DNA of 47,400 nucleotides from contig PMKV01000134.1 in assembly GCA_003157875.1 (NCBI GenBank), forward strand, positions 1,590 to 48,989, read 5' to 3'. The stretch is from Chloroflexota bacterium (GTDB lineage Bacteria > Chloroflexota > Limnocylindria > Limnocylindrales > CSP1-4). The translations under genes and the position numbers were made by a program. The notes under the pieces were generated by a model. The model ran no database searches, was not told the DNA's origin, and saw nothing but the letters and a program-made list of their open reading frames with translations. Shown here in pieces: positions 8,687-17,802 of the stretch (its first letter is position 1; every line of letters starts with the position of its first letter).

Positions 8687-9783
8687 CCGAGCGCAAGCCA
8701 CCGGAGCCGGCGACCCCGCACAAGCCCGTGCCGAAGACCGTCGCCGTCCGGCCCGTCACGAACGACTACCAGGCCGACCCCGTCGATCCCTATCCGCTCA
8801 TCCCGCAGGTGCCGCAGCCGGCGTCGAAGCGGTCGAAGGCCGGGCCATCCGCATCGACCGCCGGCCAGTCGGCCACGCCGACCGCGCCGCCGGCCGATGC
8901 CGACCGGTCGCCCGAAAGCATCCCGCCGTCCGCGCCGGTCCCCATGGTCCATTCGGCCGGATCGCGCCATTCACGCGACCACAGGCCGCTTCGCATCGCC
9001 CACCTCTACCCGTCGCTGCTGAACGTGGCCGGCGACGGCGGCAATCTCATCGCGTTGCAGCGCCGGGCCCAGTGGCGGGGCATCCCCGTCGAGGTCGTGG
9101 CGGTGGAGAAGGGCGAGACGCCGGACTTCCGCAAGTTCGACATCGTCCTGTTCCACGGCGGCCAGGACGTGGAGATGGCCGTCGCGGCCGAAGACTTCGC
9201 CCGCAAGTCCCCGTCGCTGCGCGAGGCCGTGGCGGAGGGCGTGGTCGTCTTCGCCGTGTGCGCCGGCCTCCAGCTGCTCGGCCATCGCTACGTTTCGAAC
9301 GACGGTCAGGAGATGCTTGGCGCCGGCATCCTGGATCTCGAGACGCGCGGCGGACAGCAACGATTCATGCAGCATGCCGCCTGCGAGGTCACGATCGACG
9401 GCACGACCGAGACGGTCGTCGGTTTCGAGAACCACTCCGGCCTGACCGAGCTTGGGCCCGGTTGCGTCGAGTTCGGGCGGGTGGTTGCCGGGGCGGGCAA
9501 CAACGGCCGCGACGGCCTGGAAGGGGCGCGGTCCGGCAACGTCTTCGCCACGTACCTGCACGGCCCGTGCCTGCCAAAGAACCCGTGGCTGACCGACCAG
9601 CTCATCAGAATCGCGGTCGGCCGCGCCGAGGGCGTTCGACCGGCCAAGGTGGTCCTCGCGCCACTCAACGACGAGTTGGAGGTCCGCGCCCACGCCGTGG
9701 CGCTGGCCAAGGCGATGGCCAACCGCGGCCGGCGCACGGCGCTGGAGCCGGCCAGACTGGTGCGTGGCCAGAGGCAAGGCTAG
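8683..9783 (+). CDS. gatD: Lipid II isoglutaminyl synthase, glutaminase subunit GatD
   Basis: This is a class I glutamine amidotransferase of the CobB/CobQ type that supplies ammonia to MurT. The nucleophile is Cys193 in FAVCAGLQLLG and the catalytic histidine is His293 in YLHGPCLPKNPWL. The LYP..GDGGN N-terminal motif of GatD proteins starts only at about residue 100. Before it lies a Pro/Ala-rich, probably disordered extension of about 87-100 residues that GatD proteins of about 240-270 residues lack. An internal ATG at 8944 would give normal length. The ATGA overlap with murT supports the longer start, so the extension may be real. Confidence 0.93.
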   Translation: MTERKPPEPATPHKPVPKTVAVRPVTNDYQADPVDPYPLIPQVPQPASKRSKAGPSASTAGQSATPTAPPADADRSPESIPPSAPVPMVHSAGSRHSRDHRPLRIAHLYPSLLNVAGDGGNLIALQRRAQWRGIPVEVVAVEKGETPDFRKFDIVLFHGGQDVEMAVAAEDFARKSPSLREAVAEGVVVFAVCAGLQLLGHRYVSNDGQEMLGAGILDLETRGGQQRFMQHAACEVTIDGTTETVVGFENHSGLTELGPGCVEFGRVVAGAGNNGRDGLEGARSGNVFATYLHGPCLPKNPWLTDQLIRIAVGRAEGVRPAKVVLAPLNDELEVRAHAVALAKAMANRGRRTALEPARLVRGQRQG

Positions 9784-9851
9784 GAGCGGGCCGCGCATCA
9801 CGACGCATCGGCCCTAGCTCCTGGTTCGAGAGTCGCAGTCGAGGGAGATCC

Positions 9852-11507
9852 GTGGTCGAGCCGACCAGCACCGGACATTCCGAAGACGGTCCGCGAGAGG
9901 CGCCGTCAAGGCGACCGTCGTGGCGAGCCCTGAGACTGAGCGCGCTTCTCGCCGGCGCCGCAATCGTCGTGGCGATCACCGTGCTGCCGCGGCTCGGCCA
10001 GATCGTGGAGCCCAACCTGCCCACCCCTTCCCCTGGGCCCACGTTCAACCTGCCGGCTGCCCTCGACGCCCGGGTCGATCAGGCGGGACTGATGCGAAGC
10101 GGCGGCATCTGGGCCGTCCAGGGCTCCTATCTCCTGACTTCCGCCGACAACGGCACCACCTGGCGGGCCGGAACGGTTCCGACGCCGCTCAAGTCGATCT
10201 TCGTCCTCGATCGGGACCGGGCCTGGACGGTAACCGCCGACGCCGTCGCGGGCGCCGCCGTCGCGGGCGCCGCGGCCGCCAGCCCGACACCCCCAGATGT
10301 GCTCTTCTTCGTCGACAGAACCAAAGACGGCGGCCGGACGTGGCAGTCGGCCCCGGTCGCCGGCGCCTTCAAGTGCGACACGACCACCTTCTCGTTGGTG
10401 AACGCCGATCGAGGCTACCTGCTGTGCACCGACTCGGGCACGGTCCTGGGAACCGACGATGGCGGGGCGAACTGGTTGGTGGCGGGCACGGCGGCCGGTC
10501 TCGGCTCGAAGTTCACGGCCTCCGACGCGGACACGCTGTGGTCGATGGGCGACTCGGCCTCGGGGGCGGGTGGCGTCGCCGTGCAGGTCAGCCGGGATGC
10601 CGGCCGAACCTGGTCGACGGTCGATCTGCCCGGCCTGGGATCCGTCCCGGCCGGCGCCCGTTCTAGCGTCGCCGCCGGCCCGATGTTCTGGGACTCGATT
10701 GATGGCGCCCTCGCGGTGAGCATCTCGCCGGTCGGCTCATCGGTGCAGCCCGCGGTCTGGTTCTATCGAACCTCAGATGCCGGGCAATCCTGGACCATGA
10801 TCAGAGAGCCGGCGCCGGAACCCGTCAACCCACTGGAATTGAACGCCCTGGTCGGCCGGCAGTGGGCGGTCGTGGGAACCGATCAGCGTCTCTTCGGCCT
10901 CACCGTGAGCACCGATTTCGGCGCCAGCTGGGTGGACGTGCCCGGTTTCGGGATGCCGGCCCACACGGCCTTCGACTGGGTCGATTTCGCCGATCAGACC
11001 CATGCCGCGGCTACCATCTTCGCGTCAGCGGGCTCCACGGCATTGATGCTGTCGTCGGACGGTGGCCGGACGTGGCACGCGGCCGACTTCGGGGGGGCCC
11101 GGGCGCAGGTACCGGCCGACCCGGTTCGGGATCCGGTGGCGGCCGGGAACGTCGCCGTCGATTTCGCCTCGACGGCCGGAAAGGACCCGCCGAACGCCTG
11201 GAACCTGCTGTCGTCTTACTCGCAGCGGGCGTTCGGAAACGAAGCGGCGTTCGAAGCCACGGAGGGAGCCCTATACGTGCGGGCCAACTACGTGACTCGC
11301 GTCGGGCAGCCGACGGCAAGCCCGAGCCGGCTCAACCGCCTCAGCCTCGGGTCTGCCGTATGGGCCGACCTCCTCGAGTTCGCCGACCTCAACCGAGCAT
11401 ACGTCGTGGACCTAACCTTCGCGGGCATCCCGGCACCCGAGACGCTCGTCGTGGCGCCGCTCTCGGTGACCGGGGACTGGCGCATCTGGGTAGTGACCAC
11501 CCCGTAG
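9852..11507 (+). CDS. Membrane-anchored BNR-repeat (sialidase/sortilin-like fold) protein
   Basis: The GTG at 9852 has GGGAG upstream. A short basic N-terminus leads into one transmembrane helix (LLAGAAIVVAITVLP) and a Pro linker, so the bulk of the 551 residues is outside. At least six copies of the Asp-box/BNR pattern S-x-D-x-G-x-T-W are visible: DNGTTW, KDGGRTW, DDGGANW, RDAGRTW, SDAGQSW, SDGGRTW. This indicates a beta-propeller such as those of sialidases, Ycf48-like and photosynthesis-assembly-like proteins. The catalytic residues of true sialidases are not recognisable, so I do not call an enzyme. It follows gatD by 68 bases and its link to the cell-wall genes is uncertain. Confidence 0.8.
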   Translation: MVEPTSTGHSEDGPREAPSRRPSWRALRLSALLAGAAIVVAITVLPRLGQIVEPNLPTPSPGPTFNLPAALDARVDQAGLMRSGGIWAVQGSYLLTSADNGTTWRAGTVPTPLKSIFVLDRDRAWTVTADAVAGAAVAGAAAASPTPPDVLFFVDRTKDGGRTWQSAPVAGAFKCDTTTFSLVNADRGYLLCTDSGTVLGTDDGGANWLVAGTAAGLGSKFTASDADTLWSMGDSASGAGGVAVQVSRDAGRTWSTVDLPGLGSVPAGARSSVAAGPMFWDSIDGALAVSISPVGSSVQPAVWFYRTSDAGQSWTMIREPAPEPVNPLELNALVGRQWAVVGTDQRLFGLTVSTDFGASWVDVPGFGMPAHTAFDWVDFADQTHAAATIFASAGSTALMLSSDGGRTWHAADFGGARAQVPADPVRDPVAAGNVAVDFASTAGKDPPNAWNLLSSYSQRAFGNEAAFEATEGALYVRANYVTRVGQPTASPSRLNRLSLGSAVWADLLEFADLNRAYVVDLTFAGIPAPETLVVAPLSVTGDWRIWVVTTP

Positions 11508-11521
11508 CGCGAGGCCCGACT

Positions 11522-11974
11522 CTACTTCTGGGCAGACAGCGCGGTTTCGAGCTTCAGGATCTTGTCGAGAAGGGTGTTGATCGCCGCGTCCTGCTCGAGA
11601 AGGTGAGCCTGGATCTGCTCGGACTCATGGAACGTGGCGTCGGCATCCTGGTAGGTCATGTCGGCCCGCTTGTCCGATGCGCGGCCCAGGATGTTCTGGC
11701 CGACCATGATCACCGACAGCATGACCAGCTGGATGAACGTCTGGCTGATCCACTGAATGAGGTCGAGGAGCCTGCCCCCGGAGAGCGCCGACGGCAGCGC
11801 GACCAACGCGAGGGCGGCGAAGGCGTAGGCACACCACATCGTGCCCACTACAGTCGTGAGAACCAGTGCGATCCTGCCGTTGGGCCCGACGTGCTCATCG
11901 GTCGTCTTCGGCGCCCCCGTCTTCTTACGGGCGGCGATGTGCGGATGCGGGACGTGCTTGAAGGTGATGGCCAC
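11522..11974 (-). CDS. Small two-helix membrane protein, DUF1003-like
   Basis: The GTG start has AGGAGG six bases upstream. The 150-residue protein has two membrane helices (about 36-60 and 78-96) followed by a charged, coiled-coil-like cytoplasmic tail. The segment FIQLVMLSVIMVGQNI followed by a helical region resembles small actinobacterial and Chloroflexota membrane proteins and the general layout of DUF1003. No enzymatic motif is present. It faces the BNR gene tail to tail with only 14 bases between the stops. Confidence 0.7.
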   Translation of the reverse strand: MAITFKHVPHPHIAARKKTGAPKTTDEHVGPNGRIALVLTTVVGTMWCAYAFAALALVALPSALSGGRLLDLIQWISQTFIQLVMLSVIMVGQNILGRASDKRADMTYQDADATFHESEQIQAHLLEQDAAINTLLDKILKLETALSAQK

Positions 11975-12098
11975 GGTTCCCTCCTATGGAGTGGATACCC
12001 GCATCATGGCGCAAACGATTGCCCGGCGAACGGTTCTCGCCCTCCGTCTCCCCCGCCGCTACTCGGTGTCGCACGCCGCGCCGCACCAAACCTGCGGG

Positions 12099-12869
12099 CT
12101 ACAGCTCCTGGCGTCGGAAGACCAGCCAGCTGATGACGAACAGGGCCGGCACCAGGGCCAGGTTGAAGAGAACCGGGCCCAGGATCCAACCCGGATCCTG
12201 GCCCATGGCCAGCGCCCGCGCCGGCTCCCCCAAGGACGACGGCATGTAGGGCCCGATCACCGGCAGGGCACCCACGATTCCCATGATGAGCAGCGCCACC
12301 AGGCCGACGCCCGCCGCCGCGATGGCCGACCGGGTGAGGGTGCTGCCGAGCAGGGTGATAGCGGTGAAGGCGACGAGGATCCACCACATCAGCGCCGCCA
12401 TGGCCGCGTAGCCGGCAAGCGAGAAGGCCGTCGGGTACAGAAGCAAGGTGTAGATGTAGGCGACGCCGGTCCCCAGGATGGTGGCGACACCCAACGTCGC
12501 CGAGATCGCGATCAGCTTGGCCGCCAGGAAGGCCGCCCGCGATGCGGGCTTGGTCAGGATCATGCCCGCGGTGCCGCGCTCCTTCTCCCAGGCCACGGAG
12601 CCCATCGCCAGGAGCAGGGCGCAGATGATCCCGAACTGCGAGAGGTTCTTGTCGATCTGGACCAGGTCGCCTGCCAGCGACGGCGGCGGGACCGCGATTG
12701 AGAAGCCACCGCTCTGGCTGCCGATGGCGTCCACCAGCTCTTTCATATACCGGTCGGTCAGCGGGCCGAGGATCCCGAAGAGCACGAAGACGGCCACGAC
12801 CGCGATGAACCTGTTGGTACGCAGCTGCTCGCGCAGCTCCTTGCGCAGCAGTATGCCGAGCCCCATCAT
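12099..12869 (-). CDS. ABC-2 type transporter permease
   Basis: This 256-residue protein starts with the cytoplasmic segment LRKELREQLRTNRF typical of ABC-2 permeases. It has six hydrophobic helices, among them FIAVVAVFVLFGILGPL, TLGVATILGTGVAYIY and AAAGVGLVALLIMGIVG. Between helices 1 and 2 lies an extracytoplasmic loop. Its start overlaps the stop of the ATPase gene by four bases, so they form one transporter. ABC-2 systems export drugs, lipids or polymers, or respond to peptide antibiotics. By synteny with the Bacillus yxlEFG arrangement it corresponds to YxlG. Confidence 0.88.
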   Translation of the reverse strand: MMGLGILLRKELREQLRTNRFIAVVAVFVLFGILGPLTDRYMKELVDAIGSQSGGFSIAVPPPSLAGDLVQIDKNLSQFGIICALLLAMGSVAWEKERGTAGMILTKPASRAAFLAAKLIAISATLGVATILGTGVAYIYTLLLYPTAFSLAGYAAMAALMWWILVAFTAITLLGSTLTRSAIAAAGVGLVALLIMGIVGALPVIGPYMPSSLGEPARALAMGQDPGWILGPVLFNLALVPALFVISWLVFRRQEL

Positions 12870-14194
12870 CGCCGGCCCCTCCCATCCAGGCCCCAGACGG
12901 GCACGGGAGCCGGGGCCGCGACCGGCGGGCCGCTCTCGGCCACGAGGCGGAGGAAGACGTCCTCGAGGCTCGGCCGGGCCCGCTCGTAGCGGACCAGGTT
13001 GACCCCGCTGGCAACCACGAGAGGCAGGATGGCGGCGCCGGCCACCTTGGGGTCGTTGACGAAGACCCGGACCACGTCGGGTTCCGTCTTGATCTCTCCG
13101 ACCCAGGCCTGGCCGCGCATGGCTGCCGCCAGTCGATCGACGGCACCGGGTTGCCGCGGCTCCGGCTCGAGCTCGTAGACGGGCTGGGCGTAGCGGTCCA
13201 GCAGCTCGTCGATCGGTCCCTCCACCACCAGGTGGCCGTAGTTGAGGATCGCGACCCGATCGCAGACACGCTCGACATCGTTGAGGATGTGGGTGCTCAT
13301 GAAGACCGTGGCCGTGCCGCGTAGCTTGGAGATGATCTCGAGGATGTCGCGCCGGCCCTCCGGATCGAGCGAGCTCACGGGCTCGTCCAGGAAGAGGACG
13401 CGGGGCTGGTTGATGAGGGCCTGGCCGATGCCGAGGCGCTGACGCATGCCGCCCGAGTAGCCGCCGATGCGCCTGTGCGCCGCGTCCGTCAGGCCTACGA
13501 TCTCCAGTACCTCGCCGACGCGTCCCCGCAACTCCGCCCCGTGAAGACCGTGGAGCTGGCCCACCATCGTGAGCAGCTCGCGGCCCCGCATCCAGCCGTA
13601 GAAGCGTGGGTCCTGGTCCAGGTAGCCGATGTTGCGGGCCAGCTCGCCGCCGGAGCCGCCGATGGCGACGCCGGCCACAGAGCCCGTCCCCTCGGTCGCC
13701 ATGGCGAGACCGGTGAGAAGCCGCAGCGTGGTGGTCTTGCCGGCCCCGTTGGGGCCCAGGAAGCCGAAGATGCTGCCGCTCGGAACCGTCAGGTTCAGGT
13801 GATCCAGGGCCAATACGCCGCCGCCGTATCGCTTCGTCAGTCCCGTCGTGACGACGGCCGCATCCGTTGTTTGGGGCAGGGACGGCCAGGTGGCAAGGAC
13901 GCGCGCTATCGAATCCGCGGAGGCCTTCTCGGCGGACGCCGGAAGAGCATCCCCGATCTCCGCGCCGCGCGAGTCGTCACGGCCGACGAAGAAGTACAGC
14001 AGCGGGCCGAAGAGGTTGACCAAGGCAATGATCAAGGCCCACATGATCTTGCTGTCGCCCCGAACGCGCCGGTCTTCCTGGAAGAGGTCGTACAAGGCGA
14101 AGAGCATCAACCCGAGCTGGAGAACCAGGATCGGGATCAGGACCAGGGCGATGGTCGTGGCGTCGAGTGTGTGCATCCAGGCCGATTCTGCCAT
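12866..14194 (-). CDS. ABC transporter ATPase with N-terminal PLDc_N membrane domain
   Basis: Two modules are joined in one 442-residue protein. Residues about 12-72 form a two-helix PLDc_N (phospholipase-D-nuclease N-terminal) domain. It carries the family's WALIIALVNLFGPLLYFFVGR stretch in its second helix, shown here only by its WALI and GRDD edges. From about residue 115 there is an ABC-2 type ATPase with Walker A GPNGAGKT (about 146-153), signature YSGGMRQ, Walker B VLFLDEP and the H-loop STH. In Bacillus yxlEFG, a small PLDc_N protein is a separate gene next to such an ATPase and permease; here they appear fused. The fusion would tether the ATPase to the membrane independently of the permease. 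The start at 14194 has only a weak ribosome binding site. Confidence 0.9.
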   Translation of the reverse strand: MAESAWMHTLDATTIALVLIPILVLQLGLMLFALYDLFQEDRRVRGDSKIMWALIIALVNLFGPLLYFFVGRDDSRGAEIGDALPASAEKASADSIARVLATWPSLPQTTDAAVVTTGLTKRYGGGVLALDHLNLTVPSGSIFGFLGPNGAGKTTTLRLLTGLAMATEGTGSVAGVAIGGSGGELARNIGYLDQDPRFYGWMRGRELLTMVGQLHGLHGAELRGRVGEVLEIVGLTDAAHRRIGGYSGGMRQRLGIGQALINQPRVLFLDEPVSSLDPEGRRDILEIISKLRGTATVFMSTHILNDVERVCDRVAILNYGHLVVEGPIDELLDRYAQPVYELEPEPRQPGAVDRLAAAMRGQAWVGEIKTEPDVVRVFVNDPKVAGAAILPLVVASGVNLVRYERARPSLEDVFLRLVAESGPPVAAPAPVPVWGLDGRGRR

Positions 14195-14236
14195 CCCGGC
14201 GAACCGGCGGCATCCCGCTTACGGCGGATGCGGGAT

Positions 14237-14866
14237 TCAGGCCCCGTAGTCGCGGTGAAAGGTCGACGGATCGGGCAGGGCCAGATCGGGTCGGGCCAGT
14301 CTCACCCAGTCATGCAGCGCCTGGACGCTCGTCTCGAAGGCGATGTCGAGCCACGGGATCTTGTCCGGAGCGAAGGGTCTCGTCTCCAGCGACTCGCGGG
14401 TCACGAGCGGCACGCCGCCTACGATCCGGGCTTCGTAGGCCACCACGACGACGGCAGCCTGTACTCGCGAATACAGACCGACGATCCGCCCCGGCTCGAT
14501 GGCCAACCCCGTTTCCTCGAGGGTCTCGCGGATGGCCGCGTCGCGCACCGTCTCGTCGATCTCGAGGAAGCCGCCCGGCTGGGCCCACAGGTTGAAGCCC
14601 GGTTCGATGCCGCGGCGGATGAGCATGACCTCGCCGCGGTCGGTGATCGGCAGCGTCGTGACTACGAGACGCGGATTGACGTAGAAGACGAAGCCGCAGA
14701 CGGGGCAGGCCAGTCGATCTCGTTCTTCGCCCTCGACCGGCCCGAAGCCAAGCTCCCGACCGCACCGCGAGCAGTGGCGGATCATCGGCTCGAGCCAGTC
14801 CGGAACGCCGCCCCTGCCGAATCGGACCTCGCTCATGCGGACGTTCTTCATGCCGCCGGTCTTCAT
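14237..14866 (-). CDS. NUDIX hydrolase with N-terminal zinc ribbon
   Basis: Residues 32-57 hold two CxxC pairs (Cys32, Cys35, Cys54, Cys57), a zinc ribbon like that of NudC-type and ADP-ribose-type NUDIX enzymes. The NUDIX box follows (GGFLEIDETV...RETLEETG), with the REtxEExG metal-binding core intact. Such enzymes hydrolyse nucleoside diphosphates linked to another moiety. The substrate, for example NADH, ADP-ribose or a sugar nucleotide, is not determined by what is visible. Three in-frame ATG codons (14866, 14851, 14836) compete as start; the first two lie in a short direct repeat. It begins 8 bases after the purE stop and is likely co-transcribed with it. Confidence 0.9.
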   Translation of the reverse strand: MKTGGMKNVRMSEVRFGRGGVPDWLEPMIRHCSRCGRELGFGPVEGEERDRLACPVCGFVFYVNPRLVVTTLPITDRGEVMLIRRGIEPGFNLWAQPGGFLEIDETVRDAAIRETLEETGLAIEPGRIVGLYSRVQAAVVVVAYEARIVGGVPLVTRESLETRPFAPDKIPWLDIAFETSVQALHDWVRLARPDLALPDPSTFHRDYGA

Positions 14867-14874
14867 GCCGCCGG

Positions 14875-15387
14875 TTAGGGCTCAGCCCGCAGGTTCGCGT
14901 TGGACTCGTCGTCCTCGATACCGTGCGTCTGGGCTTCCCGGAAGGCCCGCAGCCGGTCCCGAAGCGCCGGATCGGAGAGGGCCAGTATCTCGGCCGCAAG
15001 CAGGGCCGCATTCTCGGCGCCGCCTATGGCCACGGTCGCGACGGGAATACCTTTGGGCATCTGCACGATCGACAGGAGCGAGTCGAGGCCGCCGCTCACT
15101 CCGGTCGGGATCGGCACGCCGATCACCGGCAGGATCGTCTTCGCCGCGACAACTCCGGGCAGATGGGCCGCCCCACCCGCGCCGGCAATGAAGATCCGGA
15201 TGCCGCGACCCTCCGCCCCGGCAACGAATCGGAACAGCAGGTCAGGCGCCCGATGGGCCGAGATGGCGTGCAGCTCGCACGGCACTTCGAGCCTGCCGAG
15301 CATCTCGACGGCCTTCTCCATCACCGAGAAGTCCGAGCGACTGCCGCACACGATCCCGACCCGCGCGGCTCCAGTTCGTTCGGCCAT
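14875..15387 (-). CDS. purE: N5-carboxyaminoimidazole ribonucleotide mutase PurE
   Basis: PurE converts N5-CAIR to CAIR in de novo purine synthesis. The 170-residue protein has the class I PurE motifs GSRSDFSVM, ISAHRAP and AGGAAHLPGVVAA, as well as GLDSLLSIVQMPKGIPVATV. I place the start at 15387, where GGAGGAGA precedes the ATG by about six bases; the longer frame upstream is not protein-like. No purK is visible in the window. It heads a leftward group with the NUDIX hydrolase and the ABC exporter. Confidence 0.95.
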   Translation of the reverse strand: MAERTGAARVGIVCGSRSDFSVMEKAVEMLGRLEVPCELHAISAHRAPDLLFRFVAGAEGRGIRIFIAGAGGAAHLPGVVAAKTILPVIGVPIPTGVSGGLDSLLSIVQMPKGIPVATVAIGGAENAALLAAEILALSDPALRDRLRAFREAQTHGIEDDESNANLRAEP

Positions 15388-15560
15388 GTCGATCTCCTCC
15401 GGTGGATGGCTACTCCGGTCGATTATGGACACCGCGGGATACCCGCGCATCGACTCCCCGGCCGTAGCCGGACCCGTGCCGGCCGCAGAGACGGCGACGA
15501 GCCGTCATCATTGCGCGACCACGTCCAGTCGGCGCCATCCGATGCAACTGAGGAGAGGGA

Positions 15561-16199
15561 TTGCCCTCCGCCAGGCCAACCGAATCCAAGACTCGCCACG
15601 CGGTTCTTGGGCCGGGAACCGCGATCTACGACAACCGCGCCAGGACGGGCCTGAGACTCATGCTGTGGATCCTGTGCGTCCCGCTTGGCTTCTACGGGGT
15701 GTGGAGAGGAGGGGCCGACGTGGCGTCCGGCAACACCGTGTTCGGGGTGGCGCAGGCGCTCGGCGGCGTGATCCTGTCCGCGTACTCGGTCTTCGCAGCC
15801 GTCCTCGACGCCAGACGCCTGGCCAGCCCGATTCGCCTGGTGATAGCCAGGGACGGCTTCGCGCTGCTCCCCGGGACCGGCACCGTCTCCTGGAACGAGG
15901 TCGAGTCGGTGGGCGATCCCCGGTCTCCCTACGGGCAACCCAGGACCCTCAGAGTCCAGCTCGCGGACCCCGACGAGTTCCGGGACCGGCACGGCCTCTC
16001 GCCGGTGGCCCGCCTGAAGCTCATGTTCGACCGAGGCGATCTGGTCCTGGGGAGCGGGCTGGCGATCCCCATCCCCAGGGCAGAAGCCCTGATGCGAAAG
16101 GCGCTGGCCGACTTCGGGGGCACGGAATCGGGTCGGGCGGCGGTGCCGGTGCGTGCGCGCGAATCGAAGGCCCGTCGCTCGAGGCGCAGGTCGGGCTAG
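15561..16199 (+). CDS. Two-helix membrane protein with PH-like cytoplasmic domain
   Basis: The TTG start is preceded by AGGAGAGGGA. The 212-residue protein has two transmembrane helices (about 31-48 and 60-80). A domain of about 90 residues follows, with the pattern LVIARDGF.LLPGTGTVSWNEV that is typical of bacterial PH-like (STM3941-type) domains. A strongly basic tail rich in Arg and Ser ends the protein. Function is unknown. It is divergent from purE and convergent with the sugar transporter. Confidence 0.7.
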   Translation: MPSARPTESKTRHAVLGPGTAIYDNRARTGLRLMLWILCVPLGFYGVWRGGADVASGNTVFGVAQALGGVILSAYSVFAAVLDARRLASPIRLVIARDGFALLPGTGTVSWNEVESVGDPRSPYGQPRTLRVQLADPDEFRDRHGLSPVARLKLMFDRGDLVLGSGLAIPIPRAEALMRKALADFGGTESGRAAVPVRARESKARRSRRRSG

Positions 16200-16221
16200 G
16201 ACCGGGGACGGTTCGGCAGCC

Positions 16222-17784
16222 TCAGGCGGCGCCGCCCACGGCCGCGGCGGCTCCGGCGGAGTGGTCGGCAGCGTTCATCTCGCCGATCGCCTCGCGCAGG
16301 ATGTCGGACTCCGTCGCCTCGCCTCGCGCGAATTCGCGGCAGATGGCGCCTCGACGCATCACGACCACCCGGTGGCTCATCTCGAGGGCCTCCGTGTAGT
16401 CCGATGTCAGCATCAGGATGCCGACTCCGCGCTCGAGCAGCTCCTCCATGATGCCGTAGATCTCGCGCTTGCCGTTGATGTCGATGCCGCGGGTGGGCTC
16501 ATCGAAGATCAGGACCTGGCATTGCGCGCCCAGCCACTTGGCTACGACGACCTTCTGCTGGTTACCGCCCGAAAGCTGCATGGCGAAGGTGAGCGAATCG
16601 GGTGCCTTGACCGACAGCCGGGCCATGATGTCGGCGACCTCACGGTCGAGTCGTCGCTGGTTCACGACGCCCAACGTGCTGAGTCGGTACAGACTCGGGT
16701 AGGCATAGTTCTCTCGGATGGAGTGATTCTGGATCAGCCCCAGGCTCTTGCGGTCCTCCGGCAAGTAGGCGATCCCCTCGCGAATCCCATCCTGCGGAGA
16801 GTGGAGGCGAATGCGCTTCTCCTGGACGTAGACTTGGCCGCTGTCAAAGCGATCCACCCCGGCGATGGCGCGACCGAGCTCGGTCTTACCGGCGCCCATG
16901 AGACCCGTCACGCCGACGATCTCGCCCCTCTTCACGACGAGGCTGATGCCGTTGAGGATCCTGCCACGGACGAGGCCGTCTACCCGCAGGGCGTTTTCCT
17001 CCGACGGAGTCCGGAGGTCCGGGTACTGCTTCTTGATCTCCCCGCCGATCATCAGCTCGATCATCTTGTTGAATTCGAGGTCCTTGATGTCGTATGTGCC
17101 GACGTTTGTGCCGTCCCTCAGGATCGTGACGCGATCACCGATCTCGGCGACTTCGGCGTAGCGATGTGAGATGTACACGAATGCGACGCCTTGTTCCTGT
17201 TTCAGTTGCCGGATGACGGCGAACAGGTCCTTGCGCGAGCGGTCTTCCAGCACGTCCGTAGGTTCATCCAGGACGATGACCTTGGCCCGAGTCGTGAGAG
17301 CGCGAGCGATCTCCACCATCTTCTGCTCGGTGACGCTCAGCTTGGAGACCATCTCCGCGGGATTGAGGTCGATGTGGAATCGAGTCAGGTATTCGGATGC
17401 TCGCGCGTAGAGCGTCTTCTCATCTACGATCCCGCCGCGCCGCATCGGTTCCATGCCCAGGAACATGTTGCGCGCGATGTCGAGATTCTTGGCCAGGCTC
17501 AGCTCCTGATAGATGAAGCGCAATCCCTGGTCCAGCGCATCCTGCGGAGATGCGATTGGAGTTCTCACCCCGTCGACAAGGATGTCTCCCGCGTCGGCCT
17601 TGTAGGCGCCGCTCAGGACCTTGATGAGGGTGCTCTTGCCGGCTCCGTTCTCGCCCAGCAACACGTGGACTTCGCCCGGACGAAGCTGGAAGTTCACACG
17701 ATTCAACGCCAGCACTCCGGGAAATCCTTTGACGATGGCCCGCATTTCTACGACGAATTCTGGCGAGTCCGGAGCGCTCGGCAT
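16222..17784 (-). CDS. Sugar ABC transporter ATPase, RbsA/MglA type (two ABC domains)
   Basis: The 520-residue protein has two ABC domains in tandem, as in CUT2 monosaccharide importers. Domain 1 has Walker A GENGAGKST, the degenerate signature LSVTEQKMVEIARAL usual for this family, and Walker B VIVLDEPTD. Domain 2 has the family's shortened loop GLMGAGKTE, signature LSGGNQQKVVVAKWL and Walker B LIFDEPTRGID. It energises uptake of a sugar bound by the neighbouring binding protein; the fucose isomerase locus across the divergent promoter suggests L-fucose or a related 6-deoxy sugar or pentose. It is the last gene of the leftward operon and is set apart from the binding-protein gene by a strong stem-loop. 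Confidence 0.95.
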   Translation of the reverse strand: MPSAPDSPEFVVEMRAIVKGFPGVLALNRVNFQLRPGEVHVLLGENGAGKSTLIKVLSGAYKADAGDILVDGVRTPIASPQDALDQGLRFIYQELSLAKNLDIARNMFLGMEPMRRGGIVDEKTLYARASEYLTRFHIDLNPAEMVSKLSVTEQKMVEIARALTTRAKVIVLDEPTDVLEDRSRKDLFAVIRQLKQEQGVAFVYISHRYAEVAEIGDRVTILRDGTNVGTYDIKDLEFNKMIELMIGGEIKKQYPDLRTPSEENALRVDGLVRGRILNGISLVVKRGEIVGVTGLMGAGKTELGRAIAGVDRFDSGQVYVQEKRIRLHSPQDGIREGIAYLPEDRKSLGLIQNHSIRENYAYPSLYRLSTLGVVNQRRLDREVADIMARLSVKAPDSLTFAMQLSGGNQQKVVVAKWLGAQCQVLIFDEPTRGIDINGKREIYGIMEELLERGVGILMLTSDYTEALEMSHRVVVMRRGAICREFARGEATESDILREAIGEMNAADHSAGAAAAVGGAA

Positions 17785-17802
17785 TTGGTTCTCCTGCTCG
17801 GG

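Noticed and set aside
9784-9851. Imperfect inverted repeat GGAGCGGGCC / GGCCCTAGCTCC after gatD
   Set aside because: The stem needs a two-base bulge and a large loop and has no T-tract, so it is too weak to call a terminator.
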